This document shows positions 7,326 through 13,506 of a DNA stretch of 17,527 bases, in pieces. The stretch is taken from contig CANBQQ010000017.1 of NCBI GenBank assembly GCA_947371715.1, forward strand, positions 1 through 17,527, written 5' to 3'. The position numbers and the translations under genes are program-made. The stretch's first letter is position 1; every line of letters starts with the position of its first letter. The stretch comes from Flavipsychrobacter stenotrophus (lineage in GTDB: Bacteria > Bacteroidota > Bacteroidia > Chitinophagales > Chitinophagaceae). Below the pieces are notes generated by a model. It was not told the origin of the DNA and ran no database searches. It was given only the letters and a program-made list of their open reading frames with translations.

Positions 7326-7361
7326 TGCGCAAGAAGGTTGCGCACTTGTGTTTCACTTTTG
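7326..7361 (+). promoter_or_regulatory. Operator-like dyad and -7 element of the RNA/slipin locus
   Basis: TGCGCAA (7326-7332) and TTGCGCA (7338-7344) form a perfect 7-bp inverted repeat with a 5-nt spacer. Ten bases further on, CACTTTTG (7354-7361) matches TAnnTTTG except for the first base. No TTG stands at the usual -33 position and the dyad covers that area, as expected for an activator-dependent promoter. The WYL regulator encoded divergently (start 7288) is the likely binder. The assignment is inferred from position only. Confidence 0.45.
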
Positions 7362-7420
7362 TATTGTCAATAACGACAACGCAAAAAATGAAACAGCAAT
7401 TACAACATCAGCAACTAAAC

Positions 7421-7545
7421 GCAGGAACAAGGGTGAGCGGAAAACAAGATCAACAGCAGCGTCTTGTCATACCTTGTTCCTGCCACTATAAAAGATTTAC
7501 GGCAGTGGATCATCCACTCCGTTAAGAGCTTCCCGTGACGGGAAG
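7421..7545 (+). ncRNA. Structured leader/ncRNA with three strong hairpins
   Basis: Three perfect stems follow one another. The first is a 12-bp stem GCAGGAACAAGG (7421-7432) with CCTTGTTCCTGC (7472-7483), enclosing an inner 6-bp stem ACAAGA/TCTTGT (7444-7449/7462-7467). The second is AGTGGA/TCCACT (7504-7509/7513-7518) with a 3-nt loop. The third is CTTCCCG/CGGGAAG (7529-7535/7539-7545) with loop TGA. A 45-codon frame (7388-7525) overlaps but looks like chance sequence rich in Gln. The stems lie downstream of the promoter at 7354 and upstream of the tRNA-like RNA, so they are probably part of one transcript. I do not recognise the RNA family. Confidence 0.6.
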
Positions 7546-7647
7546 GATAATAAGGATATATGGTTGTGCCATGGTGAGGGTTTCTGTATAGCCCCATAGT
7601 ATGTGCCGCCGCTGGTTGCATATATACTGCCTGCATATACACCTGTT

Positions 7648-7729
7648 GTCATCATTTGTGTGCAGAGGTTCGATTCCTCTCTCTGCTTTGCCGCAGTGTA
7701 GCTCAGTTGGTTAGAGTAACAAATATGGC
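7648..7729 (+). ncRNA. YrlA-like Y RNA: circularly permuted tRNA mimic
   Basis: The order of elements is a tRNA opened at the anticodon and closed at the acceptor end. The terminal helix pairs GTCAT (7648-7652) with ATGGC (7725-7729) and ATTTGT (7654-7659) with ACAAAT (7719-7724): 11 bp with one wobble and a single bulged C (7653). The T-arm has stem AGAGG/CCTCT (7664-7668/7676-7680) and loop TTCGATT, a canonical T-loop. The acceptor-like stem pairs CTCTGC (7681-7686) with GCAGTG (7693-7698), one T.T mismatch, capped by TTTGCC. Then TA, and a D-arm GCTC/GAGT (7701-7704/7714-7717) around AGTTGGTTA with the G-G pair. Published bacterial YrlA RNAs combine a tRNA-like module with a Ro-binding helix formed by the RNA ends, often with a bulge. 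A competing 6-bp stem, GCAGAG/CTCTGC (7662-7667/7681-7686), is possible. The precise transcript ends are unknown. Confidence 0.75.
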
Positions 7730-7730
7730 C

Positions 7731-8026
7731 TTACATGCCACAAGTCTCCAATCAGATCAAGGTCTGAACCACGGTGGCCCTGACAAGCCACCGAAGCCGG
7801 CAGCTTCTGAAACTTGCCATCCGGGGAGGAGTACTTGCATTCCGGGCGCATTGGTCAATATGGACCGATACCCTGCCGCATTCCCGAAAAGGCGGATACC
7901 GCAATATAGTAATTCAAAGGCTTACGAGCGGCTAGCAACAACAGCTTATCGTTTGTTACACCAGTCTTAACTCTTTGAAGCATATATGGCTCAAGCCCCA
8001 TCCGAATACCGCAGGTGCAAGGCGGC
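7731..8026 (+). ncRNA. Further structured non-coding region downstream of the tRNA-like RNA
   Basis: About 300 bases with no credible protein but many local stems. These are TCAGA/TCTGA (7752-7756/7763-7767), GGTGGC/GCCACC (7773-7778/7787-7792), GAAGC/GCTTC (7793-7797/7803-7807), GGTC/GACC (7853-7856/7863-7866), GCGG/CCGC (7892-7895/7899-7902) and a longer-range TTCAAAG/CTTTGAA (7913-7919/7973-7979). Short direct repeats occur too: CTTGCCATCCGGG (7813-7825) against CTTGCATTCCGGG (7834-7846), and ATACCGCA at 7896 and 8006. A terminator-like hairpin follows. I could not match it to RNase P, tmRNA, 6S or another known family. Confidence 0.45.
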
Positions 8027-8045
8027 AACGGCTCCTCCGTTTTTT
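8027..8045 (+). terminator. Intrinsic terminator-like hairpin ending the RNA region
   Basis: AACGG (8027-8031) pairs with CCGTT (8037-8041) around the loop CTCCT, and the stem runs into six T residues (8040-8045). The stem is short, so it may be partial, letting some transcripts continue into the slipin gene 35 bases later. Confidence 0.45.
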
Positions 8046-8079
8046 AAATGATTAAATAACCACACTAAAAAGATATTTT

Positions 8080-9183
8080 ATGATGTTTACTAAAGTACCC
8101 GCCTACTATAAGGCACTGATCTTCAAAAATGGAAGATTTATTAAAATGATCAACGAAGGCACCTATTGGTTTTTGCCTGCCGATGAAGTAGTACTGTATG
8201 ATATGTCAAAGCCTTTTGTGGCGACAGTTTCATTGAATGTATTGTTGGCTGATGAGGCCCTTGCAGAGGCGCTGTACATTGCCGATATTAAAACCAATGA
8301 ATTGGGCTTTCTGTATGAGAACGGATTGTTCAAGCAGGTATTGCAGCCCGGCAGATATGCCTGGTGGAAGGGCATGCTGAACTATAACGTAGTCACCACC
8401 AGCACCCTTAATTTTGAGATCAGTGAGGACATTGACAGATCTCTGGTAGCAAGACTTGAATTGACCGGGTATGTAAGATATTATGCGGTAGAGTCTTACG
8501 AGCGGGGTTTGTTGTTTGTAGATGGCGTCTATAACAAAGAGTTGCCGTCGGGCATCTACTACTTCTGGAAGAATGCTGCTGTGCTTACTGTATATAAGGT
8601 AGACACCAGACAGCAGCAGATGGAGATGAGCGGCCAGGAGATCCTGACAAAAGATAAAGCCAATATCAGGATCAACTTCGCCTTTCAGTATGTAGTGAAC
8701 GATATTTTTGCCGCGGCGAAAAGCAAGGAATACGAGAAGCAATTGTACATGTTGATGCAGTTGGCATTGAGAAGCAACACTGCTATCTATACCCTTGATG
8801 AATTGCTGGACAAGAAAGAATCGATCTCTGCGGTTGTTATGGAAACCGTTGCTGCCAATGCGCTGCAGCTGGGTGTTACTGTAAACGGATGCGGTATCAG
8901 GGATATTATCCTGCCCGGAGATGTGAAGGATATCATGAACCAGGTATTGATCGCAGAGAAGAAAGCGCAGGCCAATGTGATCATGAGAAGAGAGGAAACC
9001 AGCAGCACCAGGAGCTTGCTGAATACCGCTAAGCTGATGGAAGAAAACGAGATGCTGTATAAGCTGAAGGAGATGGAGTATGTGGAGAAGATCGCCGACA
9101 AGATCAGTAATATTTCTGTAAGCGGAAGTGGTGATATTGTGGGGCAGCTGAAGCAGATCTTCATTCCTGCGAAAAGCAAATAG
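8080..9183 (+). CDS. Slipin-family SPFH (band 7) protein
   Basis: This 367-residue protein has an SPFH core from about residue 140 to 300. Signature stretches are QEILTKDKANIRINFAFQYV (187-206), LRSNTAIYTLDELLDKKESI (230-249) and LGVTVNGCGIRDIILPGDVK (264-283), then a helical tail (about 285-345, MNQVLIAEKKAQANVIMRRE...) expected to form an oligomerising coiled coil. There is no N-terminal membrane helix, unlike stomatins. Before the core a short module recurs: ALIFKNGRFIKMINEGTYWF (12-31), GFLYENGLFKQVLQPGRYAW (76-95) and GLLFVDGVYNKELPSGIYYF (143-162). Slipins of this type are found in RNA-repair operons with RtcB, as I recall from comparative-genomic surveys, but no rtcB is visible here. 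The start is one of two adjacent ATGs (8080 or 8083), about 35 nt after the terminator-like hairpin. The role is likely membrane- or RNA-stress-related, but this is inferred. Confidence 0.88.
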   Translation: MMFTKVPAYYKALIFKNGRFIKMINEGTYWFLPADEVVLYDMSKPFVATVSLNVLLADEALAEALYIADIKTNELGFLYENGLFKQVLQPGRYAWWKGMLNYNVVTTSTLNFEISEDIDRSLVARLELTGYVRYYAVESYERGLLFVDGVYNKELPSGIYYFWKNAAVLTVYKVDTRQQQMEMSGQEILTKDKANIRINFAFQYVVNDIFAAAKSKEYEKQLYMLMQLALRSNTAIYTLDELLDKKESISAVVMETVAANALQLGVTVNGCGIRDIILPGDVKDIMNQVLIAEKKAQANVIMRREETSSTRSLLNTAKLMEENEMLYKLKEMEYVEKIADKISNISVSGSGDIVGQLKQIFIPAKSK

Positions 9184-9198
9184 TCAGATAAACAGAAT

Positions 9199-9221
9199 GG
9201 CCGGCACATGTGCTGCCGGCC
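9199..9221. terminator. Bidirectional terminator-like hairpin
   Basis: GGCCGGC (9199-9205) pairs perfectly with GCCGGCC (9215-9221), with a 9-nt loop. It lies between the convergent slipin and TonB-receptor genes and could end both transcripts. T-runs on either side are weak. Confidence 0.55.
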
Positions 9222-9242
9222 ACCTATTATTGAGGATAGGGT

Positions 9243-11690
9243 TTATCCTTTTACACGATTTTTCTCCGCATCGGCCCCGGTCTCATTGTGGCGGGCGGTG
9301 TTGTTGAATGCTTTACCAAATTTGTAACTGAGTGCTATAGTGCCGCTACGCGAATCTGATCTGTTGATCCAATTGGCGGTGGCTTGTGTGAGATTACCTA
9401 TTTGCCCGTAATTGACCTGTGAGCGGAGGATGTCATTGATGCCGATCCGTATTGAAAATGCATTGGATATCTTTTTCCTGACCGTCAGATTGATCACGCC
9501 AATTCGTTGCATAATGAACTGTGCATCATTTATGCTACTGCGGTAGTTGCCGTACACCTCAGCTTCCCATCCCTTACCCGGCTTTACACGTATGTTGCCG
9601 GCTATAAACCAATAGTTGCCACCCGTGCTCAACGTGCCATTGTAGAAGTTGCTTTTCGACTGCAGGTTACTCGCCTCTGAGTATACATGCAGGTTCAGCC
9701 ATTTAGTTGGGTCGAAGTCGCCATCTACTGATAAAGTAATAAATGTCTTGGTGCCTATATTGCCCGAGCGGCTATAGTAGATGCCATTTACAATTTCAAT
9801 TGTCTCATTTACATCATCTACAGTAGTGCTGTATGATAGGGATGTCGTTATCTTGTTTTTGTAAGTGTGTGATAGTGCTATGTTGTGATTAAAAGATGGC
9901 TTAAGAAATGGATTGCCCACATAGTAGGTGAATTTATCCATAGGGTTGATAAAAGGGTTCAGGTCTTCGTAGTAGGGTCTGTTGATCCTTCGACCATAAT
10001 TAATGCCCAACTGGTTGTTAGATAAGGTGTCGAATTTGTAAGAAAAAAAGATAGTAGGAAACAGGCTGTTGTAGTTACGGGTAAATGCAGAGTCGGGCTT
10101 CTGGGGATTGCCCAGCTGGTGGCCATCTGTAGTAGTATTCTCAAACCGCAATCCTGCCTGCATAGATAGTTTGCCCGCTTCATGGCTCATGTTAATGTAG
10201 GCCGCGTTGATGTTCTCTTTGTAGATAAACTGGTTGCTCTTATTGTAGTCGGGACTGGTGATATTGTTCATAGTATTATTGTACTCCGCTTTATTGTCTG
10301 TAGCGGTATAGCTGGTTTTTAAACCCGATGAGAATTTCCATTGATGCGCCAGTGGCAAAGCATAGTCTGTTTTCAGTGCATAGATGTTTATCTTGTTGGG
10401 CAGATAGCCGGTTAGCAAGTCTTTAGATCTTTCTATTCCATTTGCGCTATACCCTGTATTGTAAAATGCCTGATCCCTGTTAGTATTATAGACCAAATAA
10501 TCTGCATCAGCGGTGATCTCATGCCCGCTTTTGTTGAACTGGGTGTTGTAGTTCAGATTAATGCCCAGGTTGTCCGATTTTCCGTAGTCATTATTCTGTG
10601 AAATAATGGTAGAGTCGGGCAGGCGTCCAAGATCGAGCAGATAGCTGTTGTTATCATTTACACTCTTCCACTTTGTAGCCATTCCGTTTGCAGTAATGCC
10701 TATTATTGTTTTATCCGACAGGCTATAGTCAGCGCCTGTATTTATTGATCCGCCATCATTGTGCCGCCAGAAATAACTTTTCTGATTGAAGTAAGACATG
10801 GGGTTGTTGCCGGCGTCCTGGTATGTTCGGTTCAGGTCAAGGTCGGTATAGCTTTCGCCGGTATTAAATCCTGCATTAAGAAACGTACTGAACTTATTGT
10901 TGCGATAGTTGAGGTTGATGTTGTTGTTATTTCGCGTAAGATGGCCCTGATTAAGGCTTGCATTGATGCCCCCATTAAAACCCTTAACTCCTTTTCTCTT
11001 TACTTTGATATTGATGATGCCTCCATTCCCTGCTGCATCATAGTTGGCCGGCGGATTGGTCATCAGCTCTATCTGGTCAATGGCTGATGCCGGCAGTGTT
11101 TTAAGGTAATTGGCCAGCTCTGTTCCCGACAAGTAGGTAGGCTTATCGTTGACAAATACAGTGACGCCTTGTTTACCTCTTAGCCGTATATCGCCATCCT
11201 GATTTACCTGCACGCCCGGGCAACGCTCCAGCGCATCAAGTGCGCTAATGCTGGCCGCAGACAGCATCGCATCTACATTAACAACGGTTCTATCGGCCTT
11301 TTGTACTACAAGCGATTTCCTGGCAGTTACTTCTACTTCTTTTAATCCTGTAGGTAACAGAGAGAGTTTTATCTGCGATATTTTTATGTTGGGCGATTCA
11401 GAGCTGAGCGTTACCGGCTCATTCCGCCATGGCTTATAACCCTGCGCCGATACCTCAATGAAGTATTTTCCATCGTTTAGTTTGTCTAATAGAAAAGCCC
11501 CTGCAGAGTCTGTATAGACACCTTTAACTATCGACGAATCTGAATGTAAGAACAATACAACCATTGCAACATCCAGGGGATGTCCGGCACTATCCTGCAC
11601 CTTACCCGATATTGAATAGTTCTGAGCATTGGCGGGTGTAATGGCAAAGCAACAGCATATGGTCAAGAGGACCAGTAGTTTTTTAAGCAT
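9243..11690 (-). CDS. TonB-dependent receptor, outer-membrane beta-barrel family
   Basis: This 815-residue outer-membrane protein begins with a signal peptide (MLKKLLVLLTICCCFAITPA, then NAQN, cleavage near residue 22). Then come a carboxypeptidase-regulatory-like beta-sandwich (about 27-112, SISGKVQDSAGHPLDVAMVV) and a TonB-type plug (about 130-235, including ISALDALERCPGVQVNQDGD, VFVNDKPTYLSG and the NPPANYDAAGNGGIINIKVKRKG motif). The remainder is a long Asn/Tyr-rich beta-barrel ending in the aromatic strand IALSYKFGKAF. About 20 polar residues follow that strand, which is unusual because the barrel's final aromatic residue is normally close to the C-terminus. The substrate is unknown. It starts 46 nt after the BlaI-type gene and is probably co-transcribed with it, so its expression may respond to that repressor. 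Confidence 0.9.
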   Translation of the reverse strand: MLKKLLVLLTICCCFAITPANAQNYSISGKVQDSAGHPLDVAMVVLFLHSDSSIVKGVYTDSAGAFLLDKLNDGKYFIEVSAQGYKPWRNEPVTLSSESPNIKISQIKLSLLPTGLKEVEVTARKSLVVQKADRTVVNVDAMLSAASISALDALERCPGVQVNQDGDIRLRGKQGVTVFVNDKPTYLSGTELANYLKTLPASAIDQIELMTNPPANYDAAGNGGIINIKVKRKGVKGFNGGINASLNQGHLTRNNNNINLNYRNNKFSTFLNAGFNTGESYTDLDLNRTYQDAGNNPMSYFNQKSYFWRHNDGGSINTGADYSLSDKTIIGITANGMATKWKSVNDNNSYLLDLGRLPDSTIISQNNDYGKSDNLGINLNYNTQFNKSGHEITADADYLVYNTNRDQAFYNTGYSANGIERSKDLLTGYLPNKINIYALKTDYALPLAHQWKFSSGLKTSYTATDNKAEYNNTMNNITSPDYNKSNQFIYKENINAAYINMSHEAGKLSMQAGLRFENTTTDGHQLGNPQKPDSAFTRNYNSLFPTIFFSYKFDTLSNNQLGINYGRRINRPYYEDLNPFINPMDKFTYYVGNPFLKPSFNHNIALSHTYKNKITTSLSYSTTVDDVNETIEIVNGIYYSRSGNIGTKTFITLSVDGDFDPTKWLNLHVYSEASNLQSKSNFYNGTLSTGGNYWFIAGNIRVKPGKGWEAEVYGNYRSSINDAQFIMQRIGVINLTVRKKISNAFSIRIGINDILRSQVNYGQIGNLTQATANWINRSDSRSGTIALSYKFGKAFNNTARHNETGADAEKNRVKG

Positions 11691-11736
11691 AGAATCTGTT
11701 TATGATGGTGTGGTTCCTGGTGTGTGTATATTAGTA

Positions 11737-12135
11737 TTATTTACTCTTGTCCAGTTTATTTAGTAGCGCTTTTATTTCCTTTATCTCTTCTTTAGATGCC
11801 TGCTTGTTGCCCAGTAGCTGCATCACCAGGCTCGATGCCGATCCTTTATACAGCGTGTCTACAAACTTTGTAAGCAGGTGTCCTTTTGTTTTTTGTTCCG
11901 CCTCTACCGGTATGTATATATGCTTCATCTGGCTTTCGTCACGCTTCAGTATGCCTTTCTCCGCCATTATCTGCATTTGCTTCAGGGTAGATGTGTAGTT
12001 CACTTCCCTTTGTTCGTTCAGCTTATCATTTACCAGGCGAACGGTTGACGGGCCATATTCCCACAGCACCTGCAGTATTTCCAGCTCTGCTTTTGTAGGT
12101 TCGGGTACGTTCTTATCTTCTTGCTTGCCTTTCAT
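11737..12135 (-). CDS. BlaI/MecI/CopY-family transcriptional repressor
   Basis: This 132-residue protein has the family's N-terminal winged helix: PTKAELEILQVLWEYGPSTV (about 13-32), NYTSTLKQMQIMAEKGILKR (about 46-65) with the recognition helix, and the HIYIPV wing (about 72-77). The C-terminal helical dimerisation tail follows (about 80-132). In this family the repressor is normally cleaved by a BlaR1/MecR1 M56 peptidase encoded next to it. Here the next gene is instead a TonB-dependent receptor. The ATG at 12135 has a -7-like TACCTTTA ending 4 nt upstream. It likely controls its own operon, but the inducing signal is unknown. Confidence 0.9.
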   Translation of the reverse strand: MKGKQEDKNVPEPTKAELEILQVLWEYGPSTVRLVNDKLNEQREVNYTSTLKQMQIMAEKGILKRDESQMKHIYIPVEAEQKTKGHLLTKFVDTLYKGSASSLVMQLLGNKQASKEEIKEIKALLNKLDKSK

Positions 12136-12139
12136 AAAT

Positions 12140-12168
12140 TAAAGGTAGGATTAATTTCGTACGTTGTA
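12140..12168 (-). promoter_or_regulatory. Promoter and possible operator of the BlaI-type gene
   Basis: Minus strand TACCTTTA (12147-12140) resembles the -7 element and ends 4 nt before the ATG. Further upstream, TACAACGTA (12168-12160) is one base short of the TACAnnTGTA box bound by BlaI/CopY relatives. The operator assignment is weak. Confidence 0.25.
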
Positions 12169-12213
12169 TACTCTAGGTTTTATTTTTGTTTTATTTAACA
12201 GTCAGGCACAACA

Positions 12214-12240
12214 AAGCCGGACTGTTTTTTCGTCCGGCTT
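12214..12240. terminator. Hairpin between the BlaI-type promoter and the monooxygenase gene
   Basis: AAGCCGGAC (12214-12222) pairs perfectly with GTCCGGCTT (12232-12240), a 9-bp stem with a T-rich loop. It lies downstream of the leftward monooxygenase gene and probably ends its transcript. No T-run follows the stem on the minus strand. Confidence 0.5.
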
Positions 12241-12261
12241 GTGATTCCATTTAGTGCTGTA

Positions 12262-12294
12262 AGATTTGACAACTTTTGAAAAGTTGTCAAATCT
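12262..12294. repeat. 33-bp perfect palindrome across the monooxygenase stop codon
   Basis: AGATTTGACAACTTTT (12262-12277) and AAAAGTTGTCAAATCT (12279-12294) are exact reverse complements around a single G. The monooxygenase TGA (12289-12287) lies inside the right arm, so the last codons are formed by the palindrome. From memory, TTGACAACTTT-type palindromes are dispersed between genes in Bacteroidota. It could act as a terminator or mark insertion of a REP-like element. Confidence 0.7.
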
Positions 12295-13297
12295 GCGATT
12301 GCAATTCAAATGCTTCTGCCAGTAGCTCGAATGAACGTTTACGATCTGCTGCATTGCTGCTCATGCACGACACTATGATCTCGTCTACATCAAAGTCATC
12401 GGCAAGCTGCGTTAGCTGAGCTTTCACCTGCTCTTTGGTACCCGATATTATACGGCCGCTATTGCCACGTATGCGTTGCAATTCCATAGGCGAAAACTGA
12501 TAGTCTTTTATGGCTTCAAAGTCTCCGAAGTTGTCGTAGTTGCCCATCTCAAACTGCAGCAGAATGTAGTCAATGAACTTGCGCATCTCAGCAGCTTTTT
12601 CTTCCGTATCAGCACACAGCACAGAGATAGACAAGATAACATGTGGTTCCGCAAATTGTGCTGATGGCTGAAATTGCCTGCGGTATATCTCTGCTACTTC
12701 GGGCGATGCATGGCCATTAATAAACTTAGCGATAGCCAGCCCCATGCCATATCTCGCCGCAATAGCACTACTGCCGCCGCTCGATGAGAGTATCCATTGC
12801 ATAGGTATTGTATCGGCCTGCGGCACAGCCAGTACGCGGCCATGTTGTGTAGCAGCGGTATCTGTAAAGAAGCGTTGCAGATGATCTAGCTGGCGCAGGT
12901 AGCTCTCCTCGCTAAAGTCGTTAGACGGATTGAGCAATGATGCGGTGATACGATCGCCACCCGGTGCGCGGCCCATGCCCAGGTCTATACGGCCGGGAAA
13001 GAGTGTCTCCAGCATCCTGAAATTTTCCGCCACCTTAATAGCGCTGTGGTTAGGTAGCATAATGCCGCCCGAGCCTATGCGTATACGGTTGGTTACATCG
13101 GCCAGTTTCACCATCAGCACCTCGGGTGCAGAGCCAGCAATGAAAGTAGAGTTGTGATGTTCCGATATCCAGAACCGGCTATAACCCAGTTGCTCAGCTA
13201 ATTTAACCGAACTAATTGTTTCTTCTACAGCCGCACGCGCTGTTGTGCCATGCCTTACTATTGACTGATCAAGTATACCTAGTTTTATCTGTTTCAT
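12287..13297 (-). CDS. Luciferase-like flavin-dependent monooxygenase (LLM class)
   Basis: This 336-residue TIM-barrel oxidoreductase of the bacterial-luciferase superfamily uses reduced flavin and oxygen on an unidentified substrate. Family landmarks are the opening strand KLGILDQS (about 4-11), AEQLGYSRFWISEHHN (about 34-49), TNRIRIGSGGIMLPNH (about 69-84), FPGRIDLGMGRAPGGD (about 99-114) and a C-terminal VDEIIVSC strand. The start at ATG 13297 is preferred because MKQIKLGILDQS is how relatives begin and GGAG lies upstream. A GTG six codons earlier (13315) is the alternative. The C-terminus is encoded inside a 33-bp palindrome. It is divergent from the Crp/Fnr-type gene, with its own good promoter. 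Confidence 0.88.
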   Translation of the reverse strand: MKQIKLGILDQSIVRHGTTARAAVEETISSVKLAEQLGYSRFWISEHHNSTFIAGSAPEVLMVKLADVTNRIRIGSGGIMLPNHSAIKVAENFRMLETLFPGRIDLGMGRAPGGDRITASLLNPSNDFSEESYLRQLDHLQRFFTDTAATQHGRVLAVPQADTIPMQWILSSSGGSSAIAARYGMGLAIAKFINGHASPEVAEIYRRQFQPSAQFAEPHVILSISVLCADTEEKAAEMRKFIDYILLQFEMGNYDNFGDFEAIKDYQFSPMELQRIRGNSGRIISGTKEQVKAQLTQLADDFDVDEIIVSCMSSNAADRKRSFELLAEAFELQSQI

Positions 13298-13331
13298 GTT
13301 GTGGTTTTGCTCCACTGATAATGGAGTAGTA

Positions 13332-13360
13332 CAAAGTTAACCAGTATGATAATGCTGCAA
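13332..13360 (-). promoter_or_regulatory. Promoter of the flavin monooxygenase gene
   Basis: On the minus strand TTG (13360-13358) is followed after 18 bp by TAACTTTG (13339-13332), a full match to TAnnTTTG. Transcription would start around 13326, about 30 nt before ATG 13297. Confidence 0.55.
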
Positions 13361-13377
13361 CTGCTGCTATACTTTTG

Positions 13378-13400
13378 TATAGCCCTTGTTATAGCCTTTG
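13378..13400. repeat. Two 11-nt direct repeats in the divergent promoter region
   Basis: TATAGCCCTTG (13378-13388) and TATAGCCTTTG (13390-13400) repeat with a period of 12 and one mismatch, between the divergent monooxygenase and Crp-type genes. They could be a binding site for a regulator, but nothing else supports this. Confidence 0.35.
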
Positions 13401-13479
13401 AAATGTTAAATCGCCTTAGCGAGAAGTATGATCTTTATCATTGTCGTCACAATCAATACGAAGAGTAGCGGTATATTAT

Positions 13480-13487
13480 TAGATTTG
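13480..13487 (+). promoter_or_regulatory. -7 promoter element of the Crp/Fnr-type gene
   Basis: TAGATTTG fully matches TAnnTTTG and lies 19 nt before the ATG at 13507. No -33 TTG at normal spacing was found. Confidence 0.4.
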
Positions 13488-13506
13488 TCGCAGACACGTA
13501 TAATCA

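Noticed and set aside
7388..7525. 45-codon frame beginning MKQQLQHQQ
   Set aside because: It overlaps the perfect 12-bp RNA stem, has Gln-rich low-complexity content and no recognisable ending. A leader peptide is not excluded but is unsupported.
7660..7720. Ordinary tRNA gene
   Set aside because: The T-arm precedes the D-arm, there is no anticodon arm and no CCA end. The order only makes sense as a permuted tRNA mimic.
7656..7970. 104-codon frame across the RNA region
   Set aside because: It starts inside the terminal helix and T-arm of the tRNA-like RNA, its peptide has no protein-like pattern, and the segment 'RSVAQLVRV' is what a D-arm looks like when translated.
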